A stretch of DNA of 64,000 nt, from assembly GCA_951217055.1 (NCBI GenBank), contig OX578279.1:42247610-42311609 (forward strand). The letters are read 5' to 3'. Positions within the stretch are counted from its first letter, which is position 1. Each line of letters starts with the position of its first letter. Source of the DNA: Gerris lacustris (Eukaryota; Arthropoda; Insecta; Hemiptera; Gerridae). Position numbers and translations under genes: made by a program. This document shows positions 1-11,445 of the stretch, piece by piece. The notes under the pieces are model-generated. The model ran no database searches. It was given only the letters and a program-made list of their open reading frames with translations, and was not told the DNA's origin.

Positions 1-659
1 TTGTTTTCAAAATAACTGCGTTTTTCCAAAAAGAAATGAAACGAGATCAAAATGTGGAAATTTTTAGATTCTCTTTTCAAGATTATTACTGATATGTATT
101 GACATCATCTGTCAATGTTATTATTATTAATATGTTATATAGTTTTCATTTCAATTATCTAGAATTCATAAATATAATAAATATACTTTGATTATGTTAC
201 AAGGAAACTATTCTTTAATTACACTACCCTTACTTTCAGCAATCTCGGAAACAAAAAAACACACGGTAGAATAATAATAATGAAAGCTACAACTATACAA
301 TAAGTAATAATATTTTATGTTATATATTATTAAGATAGCAAATGAAATGATTTATGTCTTATTGATATCACAACCTTTTATTTTATGACAGTTTACGCCA
401 TAACTAAAATACATCAAATAGAGTAATATCTTAAAGAATTTGTTACCAAACTAAAGTGAATACTTAAAACTATGCATTTAACTGATTTCTTTACTATTTT
501 TTCTTTAATTTACTGAATTCACAGTTATGGGGAATGCAATACACATTCCTCAATTGTAAGCAATACTACTTATAATTACAAAAATTATGAATTTATACAT
601 GCACACTCAACCGAGTATCTTTCGATCAACGAAGTTTCATGTTTTGTTAATTAAAATAT
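1..659. other. AT-rich upstream DNA, nothing recognised
   Basis: No long ORF, RNA gene or clear repeat is visible. It lies upstream of the EVG1-like gene and may contain part of its promoter, but I see no convincing core promoter motif. Confidence 0.4.
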
Positions 660-866
660 GGGCTAAACTCGGCAATAGTGTACCCCTTCCGTGTAATCAA
701 TGTCCTTCGAAGTCGTACAGTTGACTTCGATATATCAATTCATTCCTTCCATTAATATATGTATATAATAATTATATATGTATGGTTTGTTCATAGGAGA
801 GTTGATATCCCTTTGTCAAAAAATACGTTGGAGTGAGAAGGAGTGCGCTATTGCCGATATTTACCC
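660..866. mobile_element. Small MITE-like inverted-repeat element
   Basis: The left end reads GGGCTAAACTCGGCAATAG and the reverse complement of the right end reads GGGTAAATATCGGCAATAG, with weaker similarity continuing inward through a CCTTC motif. About 207 bp, non-coding. No clean target-site duplication could be read, so the family is undetermined. It sits about 190 bp upstream of the EVG1 start codon. Confidence 0.45.
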
Positions 867-1054
867 AATGCTCTCATGACATTTATTAATTAATGTAAAC
901 ATATCTATATTTTTAATTTTTATTTTTGATGTTGCAGAATCTATTAGTGATTCGTTTTGACGTGACTGCATGCTTAGAAATAACTAGCACCTCTTTGAGA
1001 TAAGTATTAAGAAATAAATTCTATAGAATCTCAATTTATTTCTACAAACGGGCA

Positions 1055-1148
1055 ATGGGCTCAAGACAAGAATGGAGAGTAAAGCCGGGCGGCATTTTTT
1101 ATCAAAAACCTATTACTTACAGTCCAGATACGCATGCTCTACTAAAAG
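1055..1148 (+). CDS. EVG1: EVG1 exon 1
   Basis: Encodes residues 1-31 plus the first base of codon 32. The donor is AAAG|GTAAGT at 1149. The ATG follows a short stretch without an in-frame upstream ATG that I could see. Confidence 0.8.
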
Positions 1149-4100
1149 GTAAGTAATGTTACTTTATCTTCGATTGATACGAAATATAAACATTGTATCT
1201 CTGTTTAGATGCGTAGAAAGTGATTCTTTACATACTTGATTCATTGCGCATGCGCGTCTCATAGTTCTGAAGAATTCCTCTTCTTTACCACCCTTTGGCG
1301 GTAAAAAAGAGGAATTCTTCAGCTTTACGCACGATTAGCGAGTTCGTTTACATTTAACAAAACTAATTTGCTGATTTTTTATTAAAGTAACTGTTTATAT
1401 CGAGTTTTTAGTGAAAAACAATGAGTGAATCAAATGACTTTGACGGAAATGTGGAGAATAATAATCCTCCAGAAATAATTAATTCGGCAAAAAATACAAC
1501 TCAAGAATTAATGTCATCTTTATATGACATTAATTATGGAGGAGTATTATTCTCACTTGATTCACTCATTGTTTTTCACTAAAAACTCAATATAAACCGT
1601 TACTTTAATAAAAAAAAAAAACAGCAAATTAGTTTTGTTAAATGTAAACAAACTTGCTAATCGGGCGTAAAGCTGAAGAATTCCTCTTCTTTACCGCGCT
1701 AGTGTCATAAAGAAGAGGAATTGTTCAGAACTATGAGACGCGCATGCGCAATGAATACAAGTACGTAAATAATCACTTTCTACGCATCTAAACAAAGATA
1801 TAATGTTTATATTTCGTATCAATCGTAGATAAAAGTGATTATAACAGCAATAATTACTGTTCTCTTAAAGAGTTTTCGTACGACATTCATCATGAAGGGT
1901 TTATACTATTTTGACTTTTGTACCCCATATACTTCCGCCGTCTGGATGTTCCCGAAAAGTTGGAGTTAAAGCTTTTCTCATGTGTCCCATGCGATACACG
2001 CAAAAAAAAAAAAATCAGCCTCGATTTTTTTCCGCAGACAGCCTTTTATCACGACAGATTGACATTACTAAAATGGGCTTCTCGAATTTTTCGAAAAAAA
2101 ATTAATTGTTTTTTTTTAAACATAGCACCTTCATTTTTAATGATAGAAAGTTCATCCAAAAATGATTTTGTAGGGTTTTTTAAGAGCTACAAGACTATGT
2201 AAATGACTTAGTTTTAAAATGGGGTGAGTTTAAAAGGCTCGAATAAGATGGTGCTCGCTCGTAAATAGAGTTTTTAAACGGCCATATCTCGCCAAATATT
2301 TAGAGTACAGAAAATTTACTCAAAGGTAAATCTTCGCAAGTAAAAAAGCTACAATTTGACACTAGCTTTTTTTCGGATCTTCAGTATTTTTGGAGTTACT
2401 TTGAAGAAAAGGGCATTTTTTACGAAATTGCAGAAAATCGTTTTTCACTTTAAATTCCAATTTTACAAAATAAAAGCTTTTTCAATTGGTCAAACTTCTA
2501 GGATCTATTGATATAATACATAAATAATGAGAACCGCAGAGGGGCGACGATCAATTTTAATTTGGGTGGTAATTAGGGGGTTGTTTTCACTGATTGTTTC
2601 GTAGAAAAATGTAGGGACCGACCTTATTTATGAAAATGAGTTACTATGAAGTAACTCGCTTAATTTTGATGCTACCGACTTCTATTTTTTTTTAAAAAAG
2701 AAGGCTCTTTTTATGCACTTTAAAAAAAACTTCTATAAGTTTTCCTCTAAATGCACATATCGCTATTTGACTCTGAATCTCTCAAATTTAGCATTTGACG
2801 AACAAAAGCTAACAATTAACAAGCCGTAGCTCGGTCCGTATTGGTCGTACAGGAATTCTAAAAATGGATTTTCTTTGTTTTTTTATAGGCTACAATTTTA
2901 TTATTTACAGTTTTGTTTTCGAGTTATTCGCGAAAAACCCATCAAACACGTTGAATTTTTCGTCGAAAAACTATTACTTTCAATCGTGAATAACTCGAAA
3001 AATATTAATTTTAAAAAAAATGAATACTTATACTTGTTTTTTTACTTAGAAGTAGTTTTTCCATCGATTCCTGTGGTTAAAATAAAATTTCCACCTCACC
3101 CAGAGATGGGGTGGCAACCACCCCCATATAGATTTTGATCCTTTGGCTATTCCCTACCTACTGTCAAAATTTCAAGTAAATCGATGTAGGACGAAGAAAT
3201 TGCGAGCCATAAAGCACTTGGGCACTTCCCCCAGGGGGGGTCCCCCAGGGGGGGGGGGGGGGTCCCCCTCCCACTCCTTAAAGTTAAAAATTTACTTTTT
3301 TTCACTTTTTACGCAAAACGGTTTATTTTTTTGAAGAGAAGTGATATGTATTACCAAAAATATTTTTCACATAATTCTGCACAAATTAGGTCCTATACAT
3401 GTTTGAAGTGAGACAAACCGTTTTCGAGATTTTTCTTGTAGGAAAAATATTAACAATCCATTACCGTATTTTTGCGAACCAACATATCCTAAAAACTACT
3501 AGTCCGATTTTAATGAAATTTGGATGGTAGGTCATAATTAGCCCATTGTTGATCCCATCTAAGTTTCAACCTTCTGCGCCCAATTTTTTATCTTCCACAT
3601 GCGCACAAACATGCATTTATTTACACCTATATCGTCAAAAGTACTCAACTGATTTTTATGAAATTTCGAAAGTTTGTCGAAAGTAGCCCGCAGATAGCCC
3701 CAAATTAATTGCAACCCTCTGCGCTCTTTATTTTTTGCTAAATTGATACTTTATAAATTAAAGTATCGCCAGACAAAAAATTGATCGAAAGACAGACAGA
3801 CAGGGCACCAATTTAGCAAATTTAAAGAGCGCAGATGACGCCAAGGACAGGTTCACTAGTTCTGCCAAGGAAATTCTAGTTTTGACTGATTTCTAGTTTT
3901 GCCAGTACCATAATATCTAATTTTTCAAAGGCTGATAATAAGCAAAATTTCCGCTATTGGGCTGCTGCAAATCCTCCTGAACTTCATGAACGGCCATAGG
4001 GGAAACCATCCTTTATGCCCCTAGGCCACCTGACATAAAAATTTCAAAATTAATTGCATATTTTTGATATGCAAATTAGATAGCAGATTTGGAATCTATG

Positions 4101-6968
4101 GCCAAAAATAAGAATATTTTACATCCAACATTTTTTTATACCTCCAATATTTTGCCTCCTATATGAGAGCAAAAATCTATAATTTGCCTTTACAAAGGTA
4201 CAGATCCCCCAAGTTTCATTAATTTATCTCAACCCGTTTAAATTTACAATGATACAAGTTTTATTTTTCTTCTGTTTTCGGAGGGTAATTTTTCCATCTT
4301 TGCCCTCCTATAGGGGGCAAAATATTGCAGATAGAAAAAAAAACGTTTCAAGTAAAATTGTATTATTTTTCGCAGTAGAATCCAAATCCGCTATCAAAAA
4401 TTACACTCCAATTTGAAATTTTGAAGTTGGGTGGCCTGAGGCCAAAATGGATGGAGCCCCCAGTGCGCGAGAGCATGCAAACAAACTTCACTTTGCTTGG
4501 TACAGATCCCCCTAGTTTCATTAATTTATCTCAAACTGTTCAAAAGTTAAGGGGGAGAGGAGGGCTTTTGGACCAACCTGTAATTTTTTCCCCCTGTAAT
4601 TTTTTCAACGTGTAATTTTTTCCATGTGTTATTCTTTCTGTGTAATTTTTTCCTGTGTGATTCTTTCCTGACACCTGTCTAGTCTACCTGTGTATTCATC
4701 TAGTTTTAAATAACAATTAAGTAAGTAACATAATATGAATACAGTTCTCGCAAAAAATAATTAAGGGTACACAATTATTAGCACTGTATAATTTTATATA
4801 TATACTTTTTTTTTTTCTTTTTTTTTTATGAAGTATACATTATTTAATTTTGTCTGTAACGCAGCCGGCTATAAATAAGGAAAAATAACCCTGAGTAAGA
4901 AACATATCATGAACCCTTGAAAACAAGTATTCATTTGTTTTAGTTTATAAGTATTTCTGACTGGAGGATTAAAAAAGAGTTCTGTTTTAAGAAAAATGCA
5001 TTCTAATTTTTTTTTTAATTTCAAGAAATTTTATCTTTAGAGTTATTAAGAGAAAGTAGGATGAGTATGATGGAGAGAAAAAGAGTTGAAGATATGGTAA
5101 GGAAAGGGGAGCCACTACCCTTACCTCAAACCAGAAGTGCACCGCCTAAAGAAGAAACTAAAATAATAACCAAAACTTTTCATAAGAAACGATCCCACAG
5201 GACCATAGTAGAATCTGGAGCATATCAACCACCACCTGTACCTCCCAGATCAGCACACTGTAAGATTTCGATATCACTATAAACAATACTACAATTCTTT
5301 ATAATTTAATAAATATTAGGTCTCTGTCGAATTTTAAGGGAGGAAGATTGGAAGTTTAGACTGCTTATTAATAAAAACAAAAGGAAAATTGAAGTGGTGC
5401 TGATAAATAGAGTAAACGTTCAGCAGAATGTTAGCCTCACTTTCAGCAGACAATATTATCCTTATTTTTACTAATACAAAGGAAGGGATGTATTATGTTT
5501 CTTAACTATTAATCATCAATCTATATAAGGGACTAAAATATCTAGATAAAGTCACAATGGGTCAAAACTATTTCCAAGGAGTCACCTCAATGATAATCTA
5601 ATAGCTCAACAAAAAGCATCTTATTAAGAACTTTAATCTTTCAGCATTTAATTGTTTAAAGAACTTTGTAGTGCATGCAGTCAGTACACATTGGTATTGA
5701 AACAGACACTTATAAGCTTTCACCTGCCACAAATCATAACACAAGACACTGTCAATTATAAAACTTGGTAAGGTTCTCTTTCACTCATGCACAGGCCCTT
5801 TAAACTACTTTACAACTCCTCCTTCCCCTCACACACTACTCTCACAACGACACCAAAATAACCAATCACACATTAAACATACAAATGTAACGGAACTAGC
5901 AAGCAGCAGGGTTTTTGAAATTAAGGGGAATAACGTGTGTTGGGTAAGAGAAATAAAAACCTTTTTGTAAAGTGGTGAAAGTGACAGTAAACATTACATA
6001 ACTGCATAGATATTTCCTAAATACAGGATTTCTAGAACAACAAAATTTTCTCTAAGTTTAAAAATATATTTCTCTAGGCGTGTACTTACTTCCTTCTTTG
6101 AAATGGGTCTTATTTAAAAAAAAAGATATCAATAATTGAAACCATATTTTATTTTTTGTCAAAATAGTGGACTATGTGAAGGAAAAAACTCGATTGCAGA
6201 GGTTGATGGCATTTGGTAAAACAACACCAGATAATCCTTCAAACCAAGAAAATTCACCTTCACAGGAATTCAACATGACTAGAAAAGAGCTATTCCAACA
6301 CTGTCAGTATATCTATCTTATAATAATCTTAAAGGGAGATTGAAATTATAATCCGTAAGGCCTCTTCCTGGTTGGTTAAACATGATATTAATATCCATGT
6401 GCATCTTCTTCATTTGGATAATACATTTCAGCCAAATACCAGAAATAGTAATTGGATCCATGATAAAAGTCCCTAGAATTATCATCCCTTACACAATTTC
6501 TAGCATTTTTTATCAATTACTGGCAACTGCCTTCAAGGATTTGTTGAAAATATCCATTACACTTTAAAGTATATTTTATACATCTTTATACATCATTCAA
6601 TTTACATTATTAACAAAATGAGACCATATATTCAGAAAATATATCATAACATCAATCAGTAAGTATAAAACAAAAACAAAAAAATATAAATTATTATGTA
6701 AAAAAAAGGAAGTTTGTTAAGACCAAGGTAGTAGATAAAGTTAAAAAAAAAAAAAAAGTACAACCTTATAATATTTTTTTATTCCTTTACAGTATTAGAT
6801 GAGATAAAAGATAGAGAAGAATTTCTGAAAGATATGGAACAACTTGGCCAAGGAAATCAGTATAGATCTCAAATCAACTTAGAAATAGCAGAAAAGGTCA
6901 GACTTATGGAACAGTGGGACAAAAAACTGTTTCACCAAATTGACAAAGACAGAAAAAGCAACCAATAA
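1055..6968 (+). CDS. EVG1: UPF0193 / EVG1-family protein, four coding exons
   Basis: Join of 1055-1148, 5041-5259, 6168-6302 and 6793-6968 gives a 207-aa protein, close to the roughly 217 aa of human C22orf23 (UPF0193 protein EVG1). All introns are GT-AG and the phases agree at every junction. Family signatures are visible: YSPDTHALLKELL near residues 22-34, MVRKGEPLPLPQ near 50-61, KEKTRLQRLMAFGK in exon 3, and EFLKDMEQLGQGNQYR followed by a charged helix in exon 4. The family is poorly characterised, and no catalytic or membrane motif is seen; the protein is highly charged and probably largely helical. The start is the first in-frame ATG. Intron 1 is 3.9 kb and packed with repeats. An AATAAA lies just after the stop. 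The family assignment rests on my recall of the vertebrate sequence and is strong for exons 2-4. Confidence 0.85.
1158..1838. repeat. Long nested foldback (inverted repeat) in EVG1 intron 1
   Basis: Two arms of roughly 300 bp (about 1158-1460 and 1530-1838) are near-perfect reverse complements centred near 1495. Each arm contains a smaller palindrome (1267-1322 and 1673-1728; arms CTGAAGAATTCCTCTTC) whose loops differ between the two arms. Each also has a GCGCATGCGC palindrome resembling an NRF-1 site (about 1245-1256 and 1739-1750) and an ATGAGTGAATCAA start-like segment (plus strand 1421; minus strand 1569). A third mini-palindrome (AATTAATGTCAT/ATGACATTAATT) sits at the apex. It begins only about 10 bp after the exon 1 donor. 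Confidence 0.85.
1852..2110. repeat. Interspersed repeat Rep-B, copy 1
   Basis: Blocks of this stretch recur elsewhere in the window. TTTATACTATTTTGACTTTT and flanks match 34077-34160. The segment with the pyrimidine-rich Cys/Phe-like ORF resembles 46690-46840 and 45716-45780 (tracts such as CTTTTCTCATGTG and GCAGA-AGCC-TCTTATCA). The two short ORFs over it are by-products of the repeat. Confidence 0.6.
2111..3720. other. Intron 1 repeat-derived DNA with G-tracts
   Basis: No exon is seen. The stretch contains repeat-like phrases (for example CTACTAGTCCGATTTTAATG near 3500, echoing a phrase in Rep-A) and a strong G-run zone at 3232-3275 with three or more G-tracts that could form a G-quadruplex. 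Short ORFs here have no recognisable content. Confidence 0.5.
3721..3840. repeat. Imperfect inverted repeat in intron 1
   Basis: GCGCTCTTTATTTTTTGCTA at the left pairs with the reverse complement of TTTAGCAAATTTAAAGAGCGC-like sequence ending near 3833. A GACAGACAGACAG tract lies in the loop. Non-coding. Confidence 0.5.
3960..4545. repeat. Diverged direct and inverted repeats in intron 1
   Basis: GGTACAGATCCCCC followed by AGTTTCATTAATTTATCTCA occurs at about 4197 and again at about 4499. The segment around 3978-4110 (GGCCACCTGA...GCAAATTAGATAGC) has an inverted relative around 4380-4450. Probably an old rearranged transposon. Confidence 0.5.
5041..5259 (+). CDS. EVG1: EVG1 exon 2
   Basis: Encodes residues 32-104 (split codons at both edges). 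The acceptor is TTTATCTTTAG and the donor is T|GTAAGA. It carries the basic RKRVEDMVRKGEPLPLP segment typical of UPF0193 and a proline-rich end (YQPPPVPPR). Confidence 0.85.
5260..6167. other. EVG1 intron 2
   Basis: GT-AG intron of about 0.9 kb. No repeats with recognisable ends and no coding signal. Confidence 0.6.
6168..6302 (+). CDS. EVG1: EVG1 exon 3
   Basis: The acceptor is GTCAAAATAG and the donor GTCAGT. Reads LDYVKEKTRLQRLMAFGK, which matches the family's DLEKEKQRLQ-type helix, then a variable Ser/Asn/Gln-rich linker before RKELFQH. Confidence 0.8.
6793..6968 (+). CDS. EVG1: EVG1 exon 4 and stop
   Basis: The acceptor is TATTCCTTTACAG. It encodes the most conserved block (REEFLKDMEQLGQGNQYR) and a charged C-terminal helix, ending with TAA at 6966-6968. 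Confidence 0.88.
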
Positions 6969-6972
6969 TTTA

Positions 6973-6978
6973 AATAAA
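6973..6978 (+). terminator. Candidate poly(A) signal AATAAA
   Basis: AATAAA 5 bp after the EVG1 stop, within overlapping AAATAAATAAA. The very short spacing means a more distal signal may also be used. Confidence 0.45.
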
Positions 6979-6984
6979 TAAATT

Positions 6985-7643
6985 AATTAAACAGCATTTT
7001 TTTAAATGGTATTTTATTGATTTTATTCCTGGACAAAACTTCAGATACATCTTCTCTTGGAATTTAAAAGAAAATAGGAAGCTATTGTCTCGAAAAAAAT
7101 TAGTGACTGAGTTGGAAGCATACGTAGAATGGATTGCCTTATTTTTCACGATTGAAAGCCACTTTTCATACCATGGAAAATAGTGTATTCTTCAGTTAAT
7201 CCCTTTGATTATAATTTCTTCTAGTTTATGGTATTTAGGGATTATTTATCATTTAAAAAAAACTAAATTTTTAATTATATATTTTTTTTATTTAGCTATA
7301 TTTCACCCAAACCTGGGCATCTTCAGGCCTTATCTGAATATTTTATATAACAATAGATTAATGAAAGTTATTTTAAAAACTTGAGTAACACAATCACACT
7401 CATTGTTCATCGGTTACTCTGTTCATCGGAGTAACCGATGAACAATCTGTTTCCCGTAGTTAATAATATTCAAATAAGAGTGTGAAAAAAAAAAAAATTA
7501 TATTGACCTATATAAAATACTACACCCACTGTTTGTATCATGCACTCAAATTTATGTAGTCATTTATCAGTAAGTGATAATACTCTTGTTTTCTTTATGT
7601 CTCAACGTAAAAGAACGTAAAAGAAATAATATTTATTATTATC

Positions 7644-7646
<3 letters not shown>
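6985..7646. other. Intergenic DNA with one perfect hairpin
   Basis: No gene. At 7402-7446 an 18-bp perfect inverted repeat (ATTGTTCATCGGTTACTC and its complement) surrounds a 9-nt loop. Confidence 0.5.

Positions 7647-7677
<31 letters not shown>
7647..7677. repeat. (TA)n microsatellite, LTR-element target
   Basis: Simple TA repeat directly abutting the LTR element. A second TA run resumes at 13545, so the element evidently inserted into a TA microsatellite. Confidence 0.9.
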
Positions 7678-7680
<3 letters not shown>

Positions 7681-9302
7681 GGTGTCCACTCTAGTCAACT
7701 GACCGGGCGACAATTTATGTGGTATGTCGTCAACTGACCGGGCGACAATTTATGTGGTTTCTCGTATATCAAGTCTACTGTCCGGAAGCCAATTTATGTG
7801 GTATGCCCTTATATCATATAAGTCGGGTAGCTCAAAAAATAATTAGATTAATTTCATAAAAAAAAAGGTGAAGTCATTAATAAAACTTTCATATAACTTT
7901 TCTTATTCTTGTATTTTAATTCGCATTAGGCTTTATTTTATATTTTTTTTTTTATAGTTAATTACAAAAATGTGGTTCTCAGAACACTTATAAAAAAAAT
8001 ATCCATGTAAAATAAAAATATCAAATTATTAAAGATTAAATGAATCCTTTTTACATTTCATTAACTACCTTGGATTTACAATAAATGAAAAATCCTTAAA
8101 TTAATTCATTAATTTTTTATTAAAATGAAATAGTCAAAAAAATATGAGGTTTATCTCATGCGTGGTCTAAGTACGTTTTATTATATAAAAAAAATTATAA
8201 TAATTTTTAATTTTAAAATTTTTTTTTTTTTTAAATCTCAAAACGAGAAATCTAACTTGTTTAACTTTTAAAATAACTTCATTCATGTAAAAACTTTACA
8301 TTCGTTAATGCTTTCTTAAAATCTAATAACCATGTGGTTTCTTTTTTTTTAAATAAAATTTTCTTAATAAAATTTTTTGTTCTTCTGTAGAGAAGTGGAG
8401 CTGAGGTGCTCTCAATTCTTAGTGAGATACAAACTCAAGTATCAACGGCTTGTCCCTTGAGAAGAAATTTCACTTTTGTGAAATCACAGCTAACTATGCA
8501 TCCAAACTACGTTGCAACCCACGCTACGCAATTATGCAACTAAGCAACTACGCAACTACGCAACTACGCAACTGAGGCCCTAAACATAAAAAATTAACTT
8601 ATTAGCCAACTGCTAATTACATTTTAATTTAATTATTTTCAAACGATATCAGATAGCAACTTACGTTTTAACGGCAACAGCTAATCTTCCATAGAAGAGA
8701 AAAAAATGAATTTAATTTAATTACTCATACAAAGCACTTGCCCAAAATGGCGAACATACGAATTTTTACATCTGACGATGGGTGACATCATTCTACGTTG
8801 GCAGGCGCTGAAGATCACACCTCATTTAGTGCGCGAATTGCTTATATAGTGATCCTAATCTCCAAGATCATAACTGCTATCATGATATTTACAATTTAAT
8901 TTTTTAATCACAAGTTACCCTAACTCTCTGATACAAATCTAAGGATTCAACAGTGAAAAGTTTTACAATGGTTTAATTTAAATAACATGGACATATAACA
9001 TAAAATTCCTCATTTGAAGTTTTTATATAAGTGCCTGAAGAAGCAACTTGAACATCATTGAAACTTCAACTCGACATTGGACTAATAACCTAATAAAACC
9101 TATTAGAAAAAATTACGTGAGTTAATTAATTAACATATAATGTTTTAAAAAATTGTATCTTTTCCGTTATATTCATAATAAAGTTCTATATAAAATCAAA
9201 TTACTACATTTTGTAAATTATTAAAATTCTCACAAGTCATTTATATTAAAATCTGAACATAAATATGTAGTATTTCAGTTCACATATTTCTGAGATACTG
9301 CA
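7678..9302 (-). repeat. LTR (3' LTR in element orientation), 1,625 bp
   Basis: Near-identical to 11919-13544; the only difference found is nine versus ten A's near 7858/12100. It contains three PBS-like units at its outer edge (7690-7806) and short tandem copies of CAACTACG near 8535-8575. A moderately GC-richer tract at 8390-8590 could be the promoter/leader part, which is unproven. Confidence 0.92.
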
Positions 9303-9316
9303 TTTCTCCTCTTCTC
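9303..9316 (-). promoter_or_regulatory. Polypurine tract
   Basis: The minus strand reads GAGAAGAGGAGAAA immediately before the 3' LTR (which starts TGCAG). Position and composition are those of the plus-strand primer of LTR elements. Confidence 0.8.
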
Positions 9317-9804
9317 GTCGGTTAAAATTTTTTGTTTATCACAAAATTTTCAAATTAAAATTCAATAAAAAAAAACAGTAAACAATTATTACTCTAAACA
9401 AATCACAACTAAATCAGCTTTTTCACATACTGAAGTCAAAAAACAAAACATTTAATTATATACTCTATCTATATAAAATTATTTTTCTAGAAATTCATCT
9501 AACTTCTATCGTACAAACAAAATTAATTTATTTATTCATTCATTAATTTAAAAAAATTTTAATTATATTTATTCATTTATATACATTTTTTTTTTTTTTA
9601 TAATTATTATTACATCAAATCAACAAAATTCATACTAAAGTTTTTAACTTAAAGTCACAACATTCATTTAAAAAAAATCAAATCAAATCAAATCAATCAT
9701 ATAACATAATTATTCTTGACATTATAAAAAAAAAATCATCATAACATTTACATTACTTATAACATTTACGAAGAGAGAAAAAAAAAAAACATCGGAGAGA
9801 CAAA

Positions 9805-11445
9805 TCAATTAGCCCATCTCCTTCTTTTATATTTAAAATTGACAATACTCCTAGTGAACTTGTTCAGATGAGGTTTCAAACAATTATTACTTTTACAAGT
9901 TACATCTACTTTACAATTTTCTTTGCTTTCATATAAGCTACATAATTTAAAGTTTACCTTACTGAACGGTCGATCTAACATGCCTTGAATACTTTCTTTT
10001 TCATTATCTCTTTGGGTTTCCTCAACTTCGAAATTTTCAAACACACTGTTCACTTTTAACCCTTCATTAAATAAATTACCAAAATGTTCATTTTCCAGGT
10101 CACACTCAAACGTAATATCGTTCTTTACTTTATTTATAACCTTCGATTTTGACTCATTCAATCTTAAAACCTTCTCTTTTGGTTTACTAGCCGTCAGGTT
10201 TGTCACTTCAATTTTATTCGTTGCAACTTTATTTTTTTTATCACCTAGATCATAATGGCTAACCTGTTCACCAAACATATTTTTCTTATCTCCATGTTCT
10301 CTTTCTCCAATACCTTTTTTATTTTTATTTCCAAAGTCGACAACATTGATATCGTGTTCCATGCTTTTTTCATTAAAACTCGCTATTTCGTGTTGTTTAT
10401 TACATTCTATGTTCTCAGTTTCTTGTTTTAAAATTTCTTGTTCTTTCTTTTGTACGTTAACTGTTATGTGATTTAATTTTACTGTTTCTTTCTCTACTAT
10501 ATATTTTTCTTTATTATAATAAGTTATATGTTTCTCTAACACGTGACTACTTGTTGCATTTCTCGGAATTTCATTTTCGCGTCTATTACAATACTTAATA
10601 TTTCTACTACAATTATAATCCCGATAATCATTACCTTGAATAGCAAAACTTTTATTTTTATTAACGGGTCGATACTGTTCATAATTTTTACAATAGCCGT
10701 TACGTTGATTATACTCGCGTTGATAATTTTCTCTCGGACAAATTCCAAAACTTTCATACTTGTTATTAAAACTTTCTAACTCTTCTTGTGTAAATTCCCA
10801 TAATAAATTCTCAAATCCTTCTAAACTATCTATGCGATCGCTAAGAAATATATCAAAAAAAATCGTACCGAAATGTTTAGCTATTTGGCGTAAAATCTCT
10901 ATTTCCGATAAATAATGATCATCTATAAACACGCTTTTCGCTTCATTATACTTTTTATACAAATACGTATGAGGATTAATATTTTTGTCGTAACAACCAT
11001 TAACGAATCTTTGTCTTATCTTACTTTTAATATTTTCATTCCAATACTGCAAATAAAACTCAGTTTTAAACTCAAACCAATCTAAATCATACTTTAACGT
11101 ATTTAACCAATAAGTAGCCTTCCCGTAAAAACATTCCTTAATAATTAACGTATAGTTCTCTTGAAACTCATTTTTCTCAATAAATTTTTCTAAATGCTTA
11201 AAAAACATTAACGGATATAGTAAATCCTCATTTTCACCATAAAATCGCTGCGTAAATTTATCATTCGCGTATAATCTATTTAATCTTACATTCCTTTCAT
11301 ACCTCTTCATTTCAACCACGTTTTTGACATTTGTATTTTCTAAGTTAACCCTTTCTTTATTCTTTATTTCATTAATTTCCCCTTTCAAACCACTTAACTG
11401 ACGCATTATCTGACGCAACATTTCTTTCTGACTTAATTCCTCCAT
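9805..11445 (-). CDS. Gag-like protein of the LTR element
   Basis: An intact 546-aa ORF with no stop or frameshift. Residues 1-50 are a charged coiled coil (LSQKEMLRQIMRQLSGLKGE). Residues about 65-240 resemble the retrotransposon Gag capsid domain, with helical, aromatic-rich motifs such as FYGENEDLLYPLMFFKHLE and CFYGKATYWLNTLKYDLDW. Residues 240-320 are Asn/Tyr/Arg-rich. The rest is a Lys/Glu/Asn-rich tail ending in basic KYKRRRWAN. No CCHC zinc knuckle is present; the few cysteines (CSLYES...CKSNNC) do not fit that spacing. It would form the particle that packages the element RNA. Translation probably starts at the first ATG, about 450 nt inside the 5' LTR edge. Function is assigned from context plus fold-like sequence character, not a strong match. 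Confidence 0.75.
   Translation of the reverse strand: MEELSQKEMLRQIMRQLSGLKGEINEIKNKERVNLENTNVKNVVEMKRYERNVRLNRLYANDKFTQRFYGENEDLLYPLMFFKHLEKFIEKNEFQENYTLIIKECFYGKATYWLNTLKYDLDWFEFKTEFYLQYWNENIKSKIRQRFVNGCYDKNINPHTYLYKKYNEAKSVFIDDHYLSEIEILRQIAKHFGTIFFDIFLSDRIDSLEGFENLLWEFTQEELESFNNKYESFGICPRENYQREYNQRNGYCKNYEQYRPVNKNKSFAIQGNDYRDYNCSRNIKYCNRRENEIPRNATSSHVLEKHITYYNKEKYIVEKETVKLNHITVNVQKKEQEILKQETENIECNKQHEIASFNEKSMEHDINVVDFGNKNKKGIGEREHGDKKNMFGEQVSHYDLGDKKNKVATNKIEVTNLTASKPKEKVLRLNESKSKVINKVKNDITFECDLENEHFGNLFNEGLKVNSVFENFEVEETQRDNEKESIQGMLDRPFSKVNFKLCSLYESKENCKVDVTCKSNNCLKPHLNKFTRSIVNFKYKRRRWAN

Noticed and set aside
1911..2202. Two overlapping short frames (64 and 94 aa)
   Set aside because: Located in Rep-B repeat sequence with copies at 34 and 46 kb; frame not preserved between copies.
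7690..7806. CRISPR-like array (three to eight regular 30-40-bp repeats here and at 11.7-12.06 kb)
   Set aside because: The repeats are LTR-edge/PBS copies within an LTR retrotransposon of an animal genome; spacers are not unique and there are no cas genes.
10543..10779. Plus-strand 78-aa hydrophobic frame
   Set aside because: Complement of the gag-like ORF; Ile/Thr runs mirror the Asn/Tyr-rich coding strand.
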